From contig NZ_MSJP01000031.1 of assembly GCF_014596525.1 (NCBI RefSeq), positions 62,001 to 126,000 of the forward strand: a stretch of DNA of 64,000 nucleotides, in the 5' to 3' direction. Numbering within the stretch: position 1 is the stretch's first letter; the number at the start of each line of letters is the position of its first letter. The translations under genes were made by a program, and so were the position numbers. Source of the DNA: Streptomyces sp. CBMA291. Its GTDB lineage: Bacteria; Actinomycetota; Actinomycetes; Streptomycetales; Streptomycetaceae. This document shows, in pieces, positions 26,814-36,692 of the stretch. The notes under the pieces are model-generated. The model did not search any database. It saw nothing but the letters and a program-made list of their open reading frames with translations, and was not told the DNA's origin.

Positions 26814-28022
26814 GTGGCAGCACCGCAGAACTACCTCGCAGTCATCAAGGTCATCGGTGTCGGCGGCGGTGGTGTCAATGCCATCAACCGAATGATCGAG
26901 GTCGGTCTCAAGGGCGTCGAGTTCATCGCGATCAACACCGACGCGCAAGCGCTGTTGATGAGCGACGCCGACGTCAAGCTCGACGTCGGCCGTGAACTCA
27001 CCCGCGGCCTCGGGGCCGGGGCCAACCCGGCCGTCGGTCGCAAGGCGGCAGAGGACCACCGTGAGGAGATCGAGGAGGTCCTCAAGGGGGCCGACATGGT
27101 CTTCGTCACCGCAGGCGAAGGCGGCGGCACCGGCACCGGCGGCGCGCCCGTCGTCGCCAACATCGCGCGCTCGCTCGGCGCCCTGACGATCGGTGTGGTC
27201 ACCCGGCCGTTCACCTTCGAAGGCCGCCGTCGCGCCAACCAGGCGGAGGACGGCATCGCCGAACTCCGCGAAGAGGTCGACACCCTCATCGTCATCCCCA
27301 ACGACCGGCTCCTGTCGATCTCGGACCGTCAGGTCTCCGTGCTCGACGCCTTCAAGTCGGCCGACCAGGTGCTGCTGAGCGGTGTCCAGGGCATCACCGA
27401 CCTCATCACCACCCCGGGCCTGATCAACCTCGACTTCGCCGACGTCAAGTCGGTCATGTCCGAGGCCGGATCGGCGCTCATGGGCATCGGCTCCGCCCGG
27501 GGCGACGACCGCGCGGTGGCCGCCGCGGAGATGGCGATCTCCTCGCCGCTCCTGGAGGCCTCCATCGACGGCGCCCGCGGCGTGCTGCTCTCCATCTCCG
27601 GCGGCAGCGACCTCGGTCTCTTCGAGATCAACGAGGCCGCGCAGCTGGTCAGCGAGGCGGCCCACCCCGAGGCCAACATCATCTTCGGCGCCGTCATCGA
27701 CGACGCCCTCGGCGACGAGGTCCGGGTCACCGTCATCGCGGCGGGCTTCGACGGCGGTCAGCCGCCGGCCCGCCGGGACACCATGATGGGCTCGGCCGCC
27801 AAGCGCGAGGAGCCCGCCCCGGCGCCCCGTCACATCGAGCCCCCCCGCCCGCTGGGCGGCCTCGGCACCGTCGCCCCGCGCGACGAGCCGGTGCACATCC
27901 CGGCCGAGTCGGCCTCGGTCAACGAGGCTCCGCTGCCGCCCGCGCCCCCGGCCGTCCCGCCCGCCCGCCCGTACGCGGACTCCCAGGCCGAGGAGCTGGA
28001 CGTCCCGGACTTCCTGAAGTGA
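26814..28022 (+). CDS. ftsZ: Cell division GTPase FtsZ
   Basis: A 402-residue tubulin homologue: nucleotide-binding glycines [15 protein letters not shown] (about residues 13-27), the GTP signature GGGTGTG (residues 103-109), the T7 loop with [11 protein letters not shown], and a C-terminal tail ending ELDVPDFLK that binds SepF and other partners. It polymerises into the Z ring and, in aerial hyphae, into ladders of rings. GTG 26814 is the start. The end overlaps pgeF by 4 bases. Transcription probably depends on the 276-bp upstream region as well as read-through from ftsQ. Confidence 0.98.
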   Translation: MAAPQNYLAVIKVIGVGGGGVNAINRMIEVGLKGVEFIAINTDAQALLMSDADVKLDVGRELTRGLGAGANPAVGRKAAEDHREEIEEVLKGADMVFVTAGEGGGTGTGGAPVVANIARSLGALTIGVVTRPFTFEGRRRANQAEDGIAELREEVDTLIVIPNDRLLSISDRQVSVLDAFKSADQVLLSGVQGITDLITTPGLINLDFADVKSVMSEAGSALMGIGSARGDDRAVAAAEMAISSPLLEASIDGARGVLLSISGGSDLGLFEINEAAQLVSEAAHPEANIIFGAVIDDALGDEVRVTVIAAGFDGGQPPARRDTMMGSAAKREEPAPAPRHIEPPRPLGGLGTVAPRDEPVHIPAESASVNEAPLPPAPPAVPPARPYADSQAEELDVPDFLK

Positions 28023-28747
28023 TAGGCCAACGCCTCGACGCGAACGGCGCCCACTTCGCCTTCACCGACCGGTGGGGCGGGGTGAGCGCCGTTCCGTACG
28101 AGGAGCTGAACCTCGGCGGCGCGGTGGGTGACGACCCCGAGGCCGTGCGCGCCAACCGGGCGCTGGCCGCCGGAGCCCTCGGGCTCGCTCCGGACCGGGT
28201 GGTCTGGATGAACCAGGTCCACGGCGCCGGTGTCGCCGAAGTCGACGGGCCCTGGACCACCGGTGACGTCCCGTCGGTCGACGCGCTCGTCACCGCCCGG
28301 CGGGGCCTCGGCCTCGCCGTCCTGACCGCGGACTGCGTCCCGGTCCTGCTCGCGGACCCCGTCGCCGGGGTCGTCGCCGCCGCCCACGCCGGACGACCCG
28401 GGATGGTGGCGGGGGTCGTCCCCGCCGCCCTCGCGGCCATGGTCCGGCTGGGCGCCGAGCCCGCCCGTGTCGTCGCCCGCACCGGCCCCGCCGTCTGCGG
28501 GCGTTGTTACGAGGTGCCGGAGGCGATGCGCGCCGAGGTCGCGGCGGTCGAACCGGCCGCCTGGGCCGAGACTTCCTGGGGCACCCCGGCCGTCGACGTC
28601 GCCGCGGGCGTGCTCGCCCAGCTCGAACGGCTCGGTGTCGCCGACCGGCAGGCCAGTGGCGTCTGCACCCGGGAGTCCGGTGACCACTACTCGTACCGTC
28701 GCGATCGCATCACAGGGCGACTCGCGGGATATGTCTGGTTGGACTGA
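28019..28747 (+). CDS. pgeF: Peptidoglycan editing factor PgeF (YlmD/YfiH family)
   Basis: A 242-residue protein with the YfiH-family metal ligands: His in [17 protein letters not shown], Cys in [15 protein letters not shown] and His in [16 protein letters not shown]. The last motif reads HAGRPG where HAGWRG is usual. Characterised relatives are purine nucleosidases/laccase-fold enzymes, and E. coli PgeF removes mis-incorporated L-Ser from murein precursors. GTG 28019 overlaps the ftsZ stop (GTGA). Confidence 0.9.
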   Translation: MIGQRLDANGAHFAFTDRWGGVSAVPYEELNLGGAVGDDPEAVRANRALAAGALGLAPDRVVWMNQVHGAGVAEVDGPWTTGDVPSVDALVTARRGLGLAVLTADCVPVLLADPVAGVVAAAHAGRPGMVAGVVPAALAAMVRLGAEPARVVARTGPAVCGRCYEVPEAMRAEVAAVEPAAWAETSWGTPAVDVAAGVLAQLERLGVADRQASGVCTRESGDHYSYRRDRITGRLAGYVWLD

Positions 28748-28755
28748 GAAGAGAC

Positions 28756-29478
28756 ATGACGACGGACCGCACGTCGGAACTCGCCGAGAACCTGGCCGGG
28801 GTGGAGGCGCGCATCGCCGCCGCCTGCGCCGCCGCCGGTCGCCCCCGGGAGGAGGTGACTCTCATCGTGGTCACCAAGACCTATCCCGCGAGCGACGTCA
28901 GAATCCTCCATGGCCTCGGAGTTCGGCACGTCGCCGAGAACCGGGACCAGGACGCCGCACCCAAGGCCGCGGCCTGTGCGGACCTCGATCTCACCTGGCA
29001 CTTTGTCGGTCAATTGCAGACCAACAAGGTCAGATCGGTGGTCGGTTATGCAGATGTCGTGCAGTCAGTCGACCGTTTGAAGCTCGTTTCCTCTCTCTCC
29101 GCAGCTGCGGAGAAGTCGGGCCGCGAGCTGGGCTGCCTCCTCCAGGTCGCGCTCGACGCCGAGTCCGGCGAGCGGGGCGAGCGCGGCGGTGTCGCGCCGG
29201 ACGGGATCGAGGAGTTGGCGGCGGCGGTGGACGCCGCCGCCGGGCTGCGCCTCGACGGTCTGATGACCGTCGCCCCGCTGGCCGGTCCGTACGCCGGACG
29301 GCAACGCGCCGCCTTCGACCGGCTGATGGATTTGTCGTCCGCGCTGCGCGCGACACGCCCGGCTGCGAACATGGTGTCAGCAGGCATGAGTGCGGACCTG
29401 GAAGAGGCCGTGGCGGCCGGGGCGACACACGTACGCGTCGGTACTGCGGTACTCGGAGTCCGCCCGAAGCTCGGGTAA
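28756..29478 (+). CDS. YggS family pyridoxal phosphate-binding protein (YlmE)
   Basis: A 240-residue PLP-binding barrel protein. The PLP lysine is in VTLIVVTKTYPASDV; NRDQDAAPK, DLTWHFVGQLQTNKVR and the phosphate-binding MVSAGMSADLEEAVAAGATHVRVG follow. These proteins have no catalytic activity and help keep PLP and amino-acid pools balanced. ATG 28756 lies 8 bases after the pgeF stop. It belongs to the ylmD-ylmE-sepF-ylmG-divIVA stretch conserved in Gram-positive bacteria. Confidence 0.93.
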   Translation: MTTDRTSELAENLAGVEARIAAACAAAGRPREEVTLIVVTKTYPASDVRILHGLGVRHVAENRDQDAAPKAAACADLDLTWHFVGQLQTNKVRSVVGYADVVQSVDRLKLVSSLSAAAEKSGRELGCLLQVALDAESGERGERGGVAPDGIEELAAAVDAAAGLRLDGLMTVAPLAGPYAGRQRAAFDRLMDLSSALRATRPAANMVSAGMSADLEEAVAAGATHVRVGTAVLGVRPKLG

Positions 29479-29598
29479 CGTCGCGAAGCAAGTCGGACCA
29501 CAGCAGAAAATATGGTCATTCCGCAGAATGGCGGGACGACCCGTGGATCGCACACTTGGTGACGAGGCCGATCCACCACAGAGCGGAGGACTCAGAGA

Positions 29599-30219
29599 AT
29601 GGCCGGCGCGATGCGCAAGATGGCGGTCTACCTCGGCCTCGTGGAGGACGATGGGTACGACGGCCGGGGGTTCGACCCCGACGACGACTTCGAGCCCGAA
29701 CTGGAGCCGGAGCCCGAGCGCGACCGGCGCCAGGTGCCTCCTCGTCAGGTGGAACGCGAGGAACCGGTACGGGTGGTTCAGCCTCCCGCACCCCGCGAAC
29801 CGGTCGCCCATTCCGTCCCGGTAGCTGCCGAAAGCGGACGTCCGGCCCGAATTGCCCCCGTGGCATCCATCACACCCGAACGTCCGAGCCTGGAGAAGAA
29901 CGCACCGGTGATCATGCCCAAGGTCGTGTCCGAGCGGGAGCCCTACCGCATCACCACGCTGCACCCGCGGACCTACAACGAGGCCCGTACCATCGGGGAA
30001 CACTTCCGTGAGGGCACTCCGGTGATCATGAACCTCACGGAGATGGACGACACGGATGCGAAGCGACTTGTCGACTTTGCCGCCGGACTCGTCTTCGGAC
30101 TCCATGGCAGCATTGAGCGTGTGACACAGAAGGTGTTCCTGTTGTCGCCTGCTAACGTCGATGTCACGGCGGAGGACAAGGCCCGGATCGCAGAGGGCGG
30201 ATTCTTCAACCAGAGCTGA
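29599..30219 (+). CDS. sepF: Cell division protein SepF
   Basis: A 206-residue protein. The N-terminal membrane-targeting segment [16 protein letters not shown] is followed by an acidic/proline-rich linker and the C-terminal SepF core ([39 protein letters not shown]). SepF anchors FtsZ to the membrane, which matters here because ftsA is absent. ATG 29599 has CGGAGGA at 29584-29590; a second ATG at 29611 is possible. The 120-bp spacer before it may hold its own promoter. Confidence 0.95.
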   Translation: MAGAMRKMAVYLGLVEDDGYDGRGFDPDDDFEPELEPEPERDRRQVPPRQVEREEPVRVVQPPAPREPVAHSVPVAAESGRPARIAPVASITPERPSLEKNAPVIMPKVVSEREPYRITTLHPRTYNEARTIGEHFREGTPVIMNLTEMDDTDAKRLVDFAAGLVFGLHGSIERVTQKVFLLSPANVDVTAEDKARIAEGGFFNQS

Positions 30220-30299
30220 CAAAACGAAAAACGGACGGGCCGGTCGCGAAGCGGCCGGACCAGTGAGAGCACGAAAGCCAGGGGAGAGGGAAACGCGGG

Positions 30300-30590
30300 A
30301 TGGGCGTCGCACTACAGGTGGTCTACATCGTGTTGATGTGCTTCCTCGTCCTCCTGATCGTCCGGCTTGTCATGGACTACGTCTTCCAGTTCGCCCGTTC
30401 ATGGCAACCCGGCAAGGCGATGGTGGTGGTCCTTGAGGCCACCTACACTGTCACCGATCCACCGCTCAAGCTTCTGCGGCGGCTGATTCCGCCGCTGCGT
30501 CTCGGGGGCGTGGCACTCGACCTGTCCTTCTTCGTTCTGATGATCATCGTCTACATCCTGATCTCCATCGTGAGCAGCTTCGCGAGGTGA
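30300..30590 (+). CDS. sepG: YggT family membrane protein SepG (YlmG)
   Basis: A 96-residue protein with two membrane helices (VVYIVLMCFLVLLIVRLVMD and ALDLSFFVLMIIVYILISIV) linked by the YggT motif VTDPPLKLLRRLIPPLRLGG. In S. coelicolor the protein at this position (SepG) helps place FtsZ and compact nucleoids during sporulation. ATG 30300 follows a GGGGAGAGGG site. It lies between sepF and divIVA. Confidence 0.9.
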   Translation: MGVALQVVYIVLMCFLVLLIVRLVMDYVFQFARSWQPGKAMVVVLEATYTVTDPPLKLLRRLIPPLRLGGVALDLSFFVLMIIVYILISIVSSFAR

Positions 30591-30645
30591 ATGTGGACGA
30601 TACGGTCTTGCCGACTGCCGACGACTACGTAGAGGTGAAGAAGAG

Positions 30646-31749
30646 ATGCCGCTGACTCCCGAGGACGTGCGGAACAAGCAGTTCACGACCGTCCGCCTTC
30701 GAGAAGGCTATGACGAGGACGAGGTGGATGCGTTCCTCGACGAGGTCGAGGCCGAGCTGACCCGCCTGCTCCGCGAGAACGAGGACCTGCGCGCCAAGCT
30801 GGCCGCCGCGACGCGTGCCGCCGCGCAGAACCAGCAGCAGCAGGGCATGCGCAAGCCCCCGGAGCCGCAGGACCGTCCGGTCGCTCCCGGCGCGCCGGTG
30901 CCCGCCGCCATATCGGGCCCGCCCGTACAGCAGCAGCCGCCCCAGATGGGGCCCCCGCAGCTGCCGTCCGGTGCCCCTCAGCTTCCCGCCGGCCCCATGC
31001 AGGGCGGACCGATGGGCCCCGGCCCGATGCAGGGCGGTCCCATGCAGGGTGGGCCGATGGGTCCCGGCCCGATGCAGGGCGGCCCCATGGGTCACCCGCA
31101 GCAGCAGATGCAGCCGCCGCAGATGCAGCAGCAGCCTCCGCAGCAGGCGCCCGGTGGAGACAGTGCCGCCCGTGTCCTCTCGCTGGCCCAGCAGACCGCC
31201 GACCAGGCGATCGCCGAGGCCCGCTCCGAGGCCAACAAGATTGTCGGCGAGGCCCGTTCGCGCGCCGAGGGTCTGGAGCGGGACGCCCGCGCCAAGGCCG
31301 ACGCCCTGGAGCGGGACGCGCAGGAGAAGCACCGTGTCGCGATGGGCTCCCTGGAGTCCGCCCGCGCCACGCTTGAGCGCAAGGTCGAGGACCTGCGCGG
31401 CTTCGAGCGCGAGTACCGCACGCGTCTGAAGTCGTATCTGGAGTCCCAGCTGCGTCAGCTGGAGACGCAGGCCGACGACTCGCTGGCCCCGCCGCGGACC
31501 CCGGCGACGGCCTCGCTGCCGCCGGCCCCGTCGATGGCCTCGGCCGGTGCGGGTGCCCCGTCCTACGGTGGCAACGGCGCGATGGGCGGTGCTCCGTCCA
31601 TGGGCGGCGGCCCCTCCTACGGCGGTCAGCAGCAGATGTCTCCGGCGATGACCCAGCCGATGGCTCCGGTCCGTCCGCAGGCTCCGCAGCCGATGCAGCA
31701 GGCGCCCGCGCCGATGCGCGGTTTCCTCATCGACGAGGACGACAACTGA
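30646..31749 (+). CDS. divIVA: Polar growth determinant DivIVA
   Basis: A 367-residue coiled-coil protein. The N-terminal membrane-binding domain is diagnostic (PLTPEDVRNKQFTTVRLREG then YDEDEVDAFLDEVEAELTRL). A Gln/Pro/Gly/Met-rich linker (residues 60-170, with PMQGGPMGPG repeats) is followed by a long coiled coil (about 175-280) and a disordered Gly/Pro/Met tail ending RGFLIDEDDN. It marks hyphal tips and branch points and directs apical wall growth. The start is ATG 30646. It is followed by a strong terminator, closing the dcw cluster. Confidence 0.96.
   Translation: MPLTPEDVRNKQFTTVRLREGYDEDEVDAFLDEVEAELTRLLRENEDLRAKLAAATRAAAQNQQQQGMRKPPEPQDRPVAPGAPVPAAISGPPVQQQPPQMGPPQLPSGAPQLPAGPMQGGPMGPGPMQGGPMQGGPMGPGPMQGGPMGHPQQQMQPPQMQQQPPQQAPGGDSAARVLSLAQQTADQAIAEARSEANKIVGEARSRAEGLERDARAKADALERDAQEKHRVAMGSLESARATLERKVEDLRGFEREYRTRLKSYLESQLRQLETQADDSLAPPRTPATASLPPAPSMASAGAGAPSYGGNGAMGGAPSMGGGPSYGGQQQMSPAMTQPMAPVRPQAPQPMQQAPAPMRGFLIDEDDN
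30994..31095 (+). repeat. divIVA: In-frame repeat in the DivIVA linker
   Basis: About five imperfect copies of a block encoding PMQGGPMGPG lie between the N-terminal domain and the second coiled coil. Copy number is likely to vary among strains. Confidence 0.8.
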
Positions 31750-31795
31750 CGGCGGGCGGTCGCGCGTTGAGCGCGTAGCCGTCGGCAGGCTGCGA

Positions 31796-31831
31796 GGCCG
31801 GGCCCCCGGGAAACCGGGGGCCCGGCCTTTT
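31796..31831 (+). terminator. Rho-independent terminator after divIVA
   Basis: Perfect 14-bp stem GGCCGGGCCCCCGG (31796-31809)/CCGGGGGCCCGGCC (31814-31827), a GAAA loop and TTTT directly after. Confidence 0.9.
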
Positions 31832-31950
31832 GCCGTGCGCGCTGCCGGGGTCGGCGTACGGGCTGCCGGGTCGCCGTGCGCGCTGCCGGGGTCGGCGTAC
31901 GCACTCCACGGCGGCCCGTACGCACTCCACGGCGGCGGCGCGCGCACTCC
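31832..31950. repeat. Tandem repeats between the divIVA and ileS terminators
   Basis: A 29-base block (from GCCGTGCGCGCTGCCGGGGT to GTACG) occurs at 31832-31860 and again at 31873-31901, a 41-base period. It is followed by two copies of GTACGCACTCCACGGCGGC. The spacer 31750-32121 contains these repeats and the two terminators and no gene. Confidence 0.75.
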
Positions 31951-32070
31951 ACCGGGAGCCTTCCCTGAGGGAGCCCCGGTCTCATCGTCCTTTCGTCGTA
32001 CGGGACTTGGGAGGCATTCCCTACCAGCCCTGTCCCGCAAGGGACTTCACGGACCGGCCCGGGAAACGCC

Positions 32071-32109
32071 AGAGGCCCGGCCCCCCGGGGAAAGGGGGGC
32101 CGGGCCTCT
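32071..32109 (-). terminator. Terminator after ileS
   Basis: Perfect 16-bp stem (32071-32086 with 32094-32109, AGAGGCCCGGCCCCCC and its complement) around a 7-base loop, 12 bases past the ileS stop. It may act in both directions. Confidence 0.85.
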
Positions 32110-32121
32110 CACTCGTGCGGG

Positions 32122-35100
32122 TTACGCCTTGCGCAGACGGAACGTCAGGGAGAGCGAATCGTCCGTGAACGGCGTCCCGTAGCTCTCGTCGGCCTCGCCC
32201 TGGGCGTACTCCGTGGCCAGGACCTCGTCCGCGATGAGTTCCGCGTGGGCGGTCAGGGCCTGCGCCGTCTCCGGGGAGTCCGTCGCCCAGCGCAGGGCGA
32301 TCCGGTCGGCCACGTCCAGACCGCTGTTCTTGCGGGCTTCCTGGATGAGCCGGATCGCGTCACGGGCCAGACCCGCCTTGCGCAGCTCCGGGGTGATCTC
32401 CAGGTCGAGGGCGACCGTGGCGCCCGAGTCCGAGGCGACCGACCAGCCTTCGCGGGGGGTCTCCGTGATGATGACCTCCTCGGGGGTGACGGTGATCGTC
32501 TCGCCGTTGACCTCAAGGGTGGCCTCGCCGGAGCGCAGGGCGAGCGAGAGCGCCGCCGCGTCGGCCGCGGCCACCGCCTTCGCCACGTCCTGGACGCCCT
32601 TGCCGAAACGCTTGCCCAGGGAACGGAAGTTGGCCTTCGCCGTCGTGTCGACGAGCGAACCGCCCACCTCCGAGAGGGAGGCCAGGGCGGAGACGTTCAG
32701 CTCCTCGGTGATCTGCGCCTGGAGTTCCTCGGAGAGGGCCGCGAAGCCCGTCGCCGCCACCAGGGCCCGGGAGAGCGGCTGGCGGGTCTTCACACCGGAC
32801 TCCGCGCGCGTGGCGCGGCCCAGCTCGACCAGGCGCCGGACGAGCAGCATCTGCTCGGAGAGCTTCGGGTCGATCAGCTCCCGGTCGGCCTCCGGCCAGG
32901 CGGAGAGGTGGACCGACTCCGGGGCGTCCGGCGTCACCGTGACGACCAGGTCCTGCCAGACCCGTTCGGTGATGAACGGGGTCAGCGGGGCCATCAGCCG
33001 GGTGACGGTCTCCACGACGTCGTGGAGGGTGCGCAGGGCCGCCGCGTCACCCTGCCAGAAGCGGCGGCGGGAGCGGCGCACGTACCAGTTCGACAGGTCG
33101 TCGACGAAGGCGGAGAGCAGCTTGCCCGCGCGCTGGGTGTCGTACGCCTCCATCGCCTCGGTGACCTCGGCGACGAGGGTGTGCAGCTCGGACAGGAGCC
33201 ACTTGTCGAGGACCGGGCGGTCGGCCGGGGCCGGGTCGGCGGCGCTGGGTGCCCAGCCGGCGGTGCGCGCGTACAGCGCCTGGAAGGCGACCGTGTTCCA
33301 GTACGTCAGGAGGGTCTTGCGGACGACCTCCTGGATGGTGCCGTGGCCGACCCGGCGGGCCGCCCACGGCGAGCCGCCGGCCGCCATGAACCAGCGGACG
33401 GCGTCGGCGCCGTGCTGGTCCATCAGGGGGATCGGCTGGAGGATGTTGCCCAGGTGCTTGGACATCTTGCGGCCGTCCTCGGCGAGGATGTGGCCCAGAC
33501 AGACCACGTTCTCGTACGAGGACTTGTCGAACACCAGCGTGCCGACGGCCATCAGGGTGTAGAACCAGCCGCGGGTCTGGTCGATCGCCTCGGAGATGAA
33601 CTGCGCCGGGTACCGGCTCTCGAACAGCTCCTTGTTCCGGTACGGGTAGCCGTACTGCGCGAACGGCATCGAGCCCGAGTCGTACCAGGCGTCGATGACC
33701 TCGGGGACGCGGGTCGCGGTCTTCTCGCAGCCCTCGGCCGTACAGGTGAACGTGACGGCGTCGATGTACGGGCGGTGCGGGTCGAGTTCCGACTGGTCGC
33801 TGCCGGTCAGCTCGGTCAGCTGGGCGCGCGAGCCGACGCAGGTCAGGTGGCCTTCCTCGCAGCGCCAGATGGGCAGCGGGGTGCCCCAGTAGCGGTTGCG
33901 GGAGAGCGCCCAGTCGACGTTGTTGGTGAGCCAGTCGCCGAAGCGGCCGTGCTTGACCGAGTCGGGGAACCAGTTGGTCCGCTCGTTCTCCGCGAGCAGC
34001 CGGTCCTTGACGGCGGTCGTACGGATGTACCAGGACGGCTGCGCGTAGTAGAGCAGGGCCGTGTGGCAGCGCCAGCAGTGCGGGTAGCTGTGCTCGTACG
34101 CGATGTGCTTGAAGAGCAGTCCGCGCGCGTCCAGGTCGGCGGTGAGCGCCTCGTCCGCCTTCTTGAAGAAGACGCCGCCGACCAGCGGCAGGTCCTCCTC
34201 GAAGGTGCCGTCAGGGCGGACCGGGTTGACGACCGGCAGACCGTACGCCTTGCAGACCCTGAGGTCGTCCTCGCCGAAGGCGGGGGACTGGTGGACCAGA
34301 CCCGTGCCGTCCTCGGTCGTCACGTACTCGGCGTTGACGACGTAGTGCGCGGAGGGGGAGCCGTCCTCGGTGACGGGGAACTCGACCAGGTCGAAGGGGC
34401 GCCGGTAGGTCCAGCGCTCCATCTCGGCGCCGGTGAAGGACTCGCCGGTGGTCACCCAGCCCTCGCCGAGGGCCTTCTCCACCAGCGGCTGGGCGACGAC
34501 CACCCGCTCGTCGCCGTCGGTGGCGACGACATAGGTGACCTCGGGGTGCGCGGCGACCGCCGTGTTGGACACCAGGGTCCACGGGGTCGTCGTCCAGATC
34601 AGGAGCGCCGCCTTGCCCGCGAGGGGGCCGGAGGTCAGCGGGAAGCGGACGTACACCGAGGGGTCGACGACCGTCTCGTAGCCCTGCGCCAGCTCGTGGT
34701 CGGAGAGACCGGTGCCGCAGCGGGGGCACCAGGGGGCGACGCGGTGGTCCTGGACGAGCAGGTCCTTGTCGAAGATCTGCTGGAGCGACCACCAGACCGA
34801 GTCGATGTACTCGGGGTCCATCGTCCGGTACGCGTCGTCGAGGTCCACCCAGTAGCCCATGCGGGTGGTCAGCTCGGCGAAGGCGTCCGTGTGCCGGGTC
34901 ACGGAGTCGCGGCACTTGTCGTTGAACGCGGCGATGCCGTACGCCTCGATGTCCTTCTTGCCGGAGAAGCCCAGCTCCTTCTCCACGGCCAGTTCGACCG
35001 GCAGACCGTGGCAGTCCCAGCCCGCCTTGCGGGCCACGTGGTAGCCGCGCATCGTCCGGAAGCGGGGGAAGACGTCCTTGAAGACGCGGGCTTCGATGTG

Positions 35101-35283
35101 GTGGGCACCGGGCATGCCGTTGGCGGTCGGCGGGCCCTCGTAGAACACCCACTCGGGGCGTCCCTCGGACTGTTCGAGCGACTTGGCGAAGATCTTGTTC
35201 TCCTGCCAGAGATCGAGCACGGCGTGCTCCATCGCGGACAGGTCGACCTGGGCGGGCACCTGGCGGTACTGCGGCGGTGTCAT
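32122..35283 (-). CDS. ileS: Isoleucyl-tRNA synthetase IleS (eukaryote-like type 2)
   Basis: A 1053-residue class I synthetase. The HIGH-type site reads [20 protein letters not shown] (about residues 50-69) and KMSKS reads [10 protein letters not shown] (about residue 607). The editing domain, anticodon-binding domain and a C-terminal DUF5915-like region are present. The ANGxPGxHH pattern belongs to the IleRS2 class, which is generally resistant to mupirocin. ATG 35283 (MTPPQYRQV) is preceded by GGAGGAACCG. The longer frame upstream is the T-box leader and not protein. Expression should be controlled by that leader. Confidence 0.96.
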   Translation of the reverse strand: MTPPQYRQVPAQVDLSAMEHAVLDLWQENKIFAKSLEQSEGRPEWVFYEGPPTANGMPGAHHIEARVFKDVFPRFRTMRGYHVARKAGWDCHGLPVELAVEKELGFSGKKDIEAYGIAAFNDKCRDSVTRHTDAFAELTTRMGYWVDLDDAYRTMDPEYIDSVWWSLQQIFDKDLLVQDHRVAPWCPRCGTGLSDHELAQGYETVVDPSVYVRFPLTSGPLAGKAALLIWTTTPWTLVSNTAVAAHPEVTYVVATDGDERVVVAQPLVEKALGEGWVTTGESFTGAEMERWTYRRPFDLVEFPVTEDGSPSAHYVVNAEYVTTEDGTGLVHQSPAFGEDDLRVCKAYGLPVVNPVRPDGTFEEDLPLVGGVFFKKADEALTADLDARGLLFKHIAYEHSYPHCWRCHTALLYYAQPSWYIRTTAVKDRLLAENERTNWFPDSVKHGRFGDWLTNNVDWALSRNRYWGTPLPIWRCEEGHLTCVGSRAQLTELTGSDQSELDPHRPYIDAVTFTCTAEGCEKTATRVPEVIDAWYDSGSMPFAQYGYPYRNKELFESRYPAQFISEAIDQTRGWFYTLMAVGTLVFDKSSYENVVCLGHILAEDGRKMSKHLGNILQPIPLMDQHGADAVRWFMAAGGSPWAARRVGHGTIQEVVRKTLLTYWNTVAFQALYARTAGWAPSAADPAPADRPVLDKWLLSELHTLVAEVTEAMEAYDTQRAGKLLSAFVDDLSNWYVRRSRRRFWQGDAAALRTLHDVVETVTRLMAPLTPFITERVWQDLVVTVTPDAPESVHLSAWPEADRELIDPKLSEQMLLVRRLVELGRATRAESGVKTRQPLSRALVAATGFAALSEELQAQITEELNVSALASLSEVGGSLVDTTAKANFRSLGKRFGKGVQDVAKAVAAADAAALSLALRSGEATLEVNGETITVTPEEVIITETPREGWSVASDSGATVALDLEITPELRKAGLARDAIRLIQEARKNSGLDVADRIALRWATDSPETAQALTAHAELIADEVLATEYAQGEADESYGTPFTDDSLSLTFRLRKA

Positions 35284-35552
35284 CGGTTCCTCCGGCGGAC
35301 TGGCGTCGTTCCGTCGGAGGGACGAGAGCACTGCTCCCGCGGTACCACCCTCCTTGGCCCGGGGCGCGCACGCCCCGAGCCCCCTCATTGGGGCGCGACG
35401 CCGGGTCTAGTCACCGCGCTGTGCTGCGGCTTTCTTCCGACGGCTCCGGGGTGATGCTTCACATCGGGCTCGCCCCCGGGCTCTCACCGTCCCCGGGTCG
35501 CTCATGGCTGCGTACGACGCTACTCGTCCCCATCCAAGCCTTTCGCTTCGCC
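35284..35552 (-). ncRNA. T-box riboswitch leader of ileS (translational type)
   Basis: The minus strand carries the T-box core AGGGTGGTACCGCGGGAGC (35333-35351), whose TGGT can pair with the ACCA end of uncharged tRNA-Ile. A likely specifier codon AUC followed by A lies at 35455-35452 in a short stem I. Two helices exclude each other. In the antisequestrator, GGAGGG (35353-35348) pairs with CCCTCC (35321-35316) across the T-box bulge. In the sequestrator, CCTCCG (35320-35315) pairs with CGGAGG (35294-35289), which contains the ileS ribosome-binding site. Uncharged tRNA-Ile should therefore free the site and raise translation. TACACT at 35559-35554 may be the promoter -10. Confidence 0.9.
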
Positions 35553-35811
35553 CAGTGTAAGGGCCCCGGCGCGATACGGCGGACCGGTTTTCCCGTGACC
35601 CGAATGGGCATACGGGGCGGTCCGGAGTCGGTGTGCGGCCATGTGGGGGAGGGCGGGAGGCATTACCCGGCGGGGAGCTGGGCACAACGGATGCGGGTCC
35701 GCTGTGCGGGGCGCGGGAACGGCGGCGTGCCCCGTTGCCGAGGACCTTGGGCCGATTTATCGTCCCAGCACGGTGCGCGAGCAAGATCACAAAATGTGAA
35801 GGGGCCGCGAC

Positions 35812-36612
35812 ATGGTGGCGAAGAAGACGGCGACGCGGCACTCCCCGGCCGGGGAGACCGCCGCCGGGACGGACGCGGCCCGGACGCCGGACGCCGACAA
35901 GGCCCCCGCGAAGAAGGCTCCGGCCGAGGCTCCCGCGAAGAAGGCCGCCGCCGGGAAGGCCCCTGCGAAGAAGGCCCCGGCCGAGGCTCCCGCGAAGAAG
36001 GCCGCCGCCAGGAAGACGGCTGCCAGGAAGACCCCGGCGAGGAAGACCGCCGCAGGGGAGACCGCGGCGAAGGAGGCCCCCGCGAAGAGGGCGGCGGCCG
36101 GGAAGACCCCCGCGAAGAAGACCGCGCCCGGGGCGAGGAAGCAGACGGGAGCCAGGACGGTGGCAGCGCAGAGGACCGCGCCCGGGGAGACGGCCGGGGT
36201 GCCCGCGGCCGGGTCCTGGGAGCTGGCGGTACGCCCCGGCGAGGAGCCGTGGACCCCGGCGGAGGTCGCCGAGGCCCGCACCGGGCTCCAGGCGGAGGTA
36301 CTGCGGCTGCGCAGCGAGCTGGCCCACTCGCGGGAGGAGCTGACCGGTCTGATGCGGGACTCCGGCGACGGCGCGGGCGACGACCAGGCCGACACCGGCA
36401 CCAAGAACATCACCCGGGAGCACGAGCTGTCCCTCGCCGCCAACGCGCGGGAGATGCTGGAGCAGACCGAGCACGCCCTGGAACGGCTCGACGCGGGCAC
36501 GTACGGCCTGTGCGAGGTGTGCGGGAAGCCGATCGGCAAGGCGCGGATGCAGGCCTTCCCCCGGGCCACGCTCTGCGTCGAGGACAAGCAGCGTCAGGAG
36601 CGGCGCGGCTGA
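35812..36612 (+). CDS. DksA/TraR-type protein with histone-like Lys/Ala/Pro repeat N-terminus
   Basis: A 266-residue protein. Residues 1-125 are [17 protein letters not shown]-type repeats resembling H1-like DNA-binding tails. Residues 140-266 form a DksA-like coiled coil ([40 protein letters not shown]) and a zinc-finger region ([16 protein letters not shown]...TLCVEDK). The fourth finger position is Asp where Cys is expected, so zinc binding is CxxC-C-D or impaired. It may act at RNA polymerase or on DNA. ATG 35812 is used. It is divergent from ileS; the 250 bp between its start and the T-box promoter show nothing else definite. lspA follows 80 bases later. Confidence 0.85.
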   Translation: MVAKKTATRHSPAGETAAGTDAARTPDADKAPAKKAPAEAPAKKAAAGKAPAKKAPAEAPAKKAAARKTAARKTPARKTAAGETAAKEAPAKRAAAGKTPAKKTAPGARKQTGARTVAAQRTAPGETAGVPAAGSWELAVRPGEEPWTPAEVAEARTGLQAEVLRLRSELAHSREELTGLMRDSGDGAGDDQADTGTKNITREHELSLAANAREMLEQTEHALERLDAGTYGLCEVCGKPIGKARMQAFPRATLCVEDKQRQERRG

Positions 36613-36646
36613 CGGTCTCGGCTGCCGGTCTCGTACGCCTGTGCCG

Positions 36647-36652
36647 TACGCT
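36647..36652 (+). promoter_or_regulatory. lspA: Candidate -10 box (TACGCT) of lspA
   Basis: TACGCT lies 40 bases before the lspA start in the short gap after the DksA-like gene. A transcript from here would keep the GAGGGA site used by lspA. Confidence 0.35.
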
Positions 36653-36692
36653 CGGTGCACGGTCAGGCATCGAGGTCGAGGGACTCACTCAC

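Noticed and set aside
32245-35454. 1069-codon plus-strand frame opposite ileS
   Set aside because: It mirrors the ileS codons, continues into the T-box leader and has no recognisable motif.
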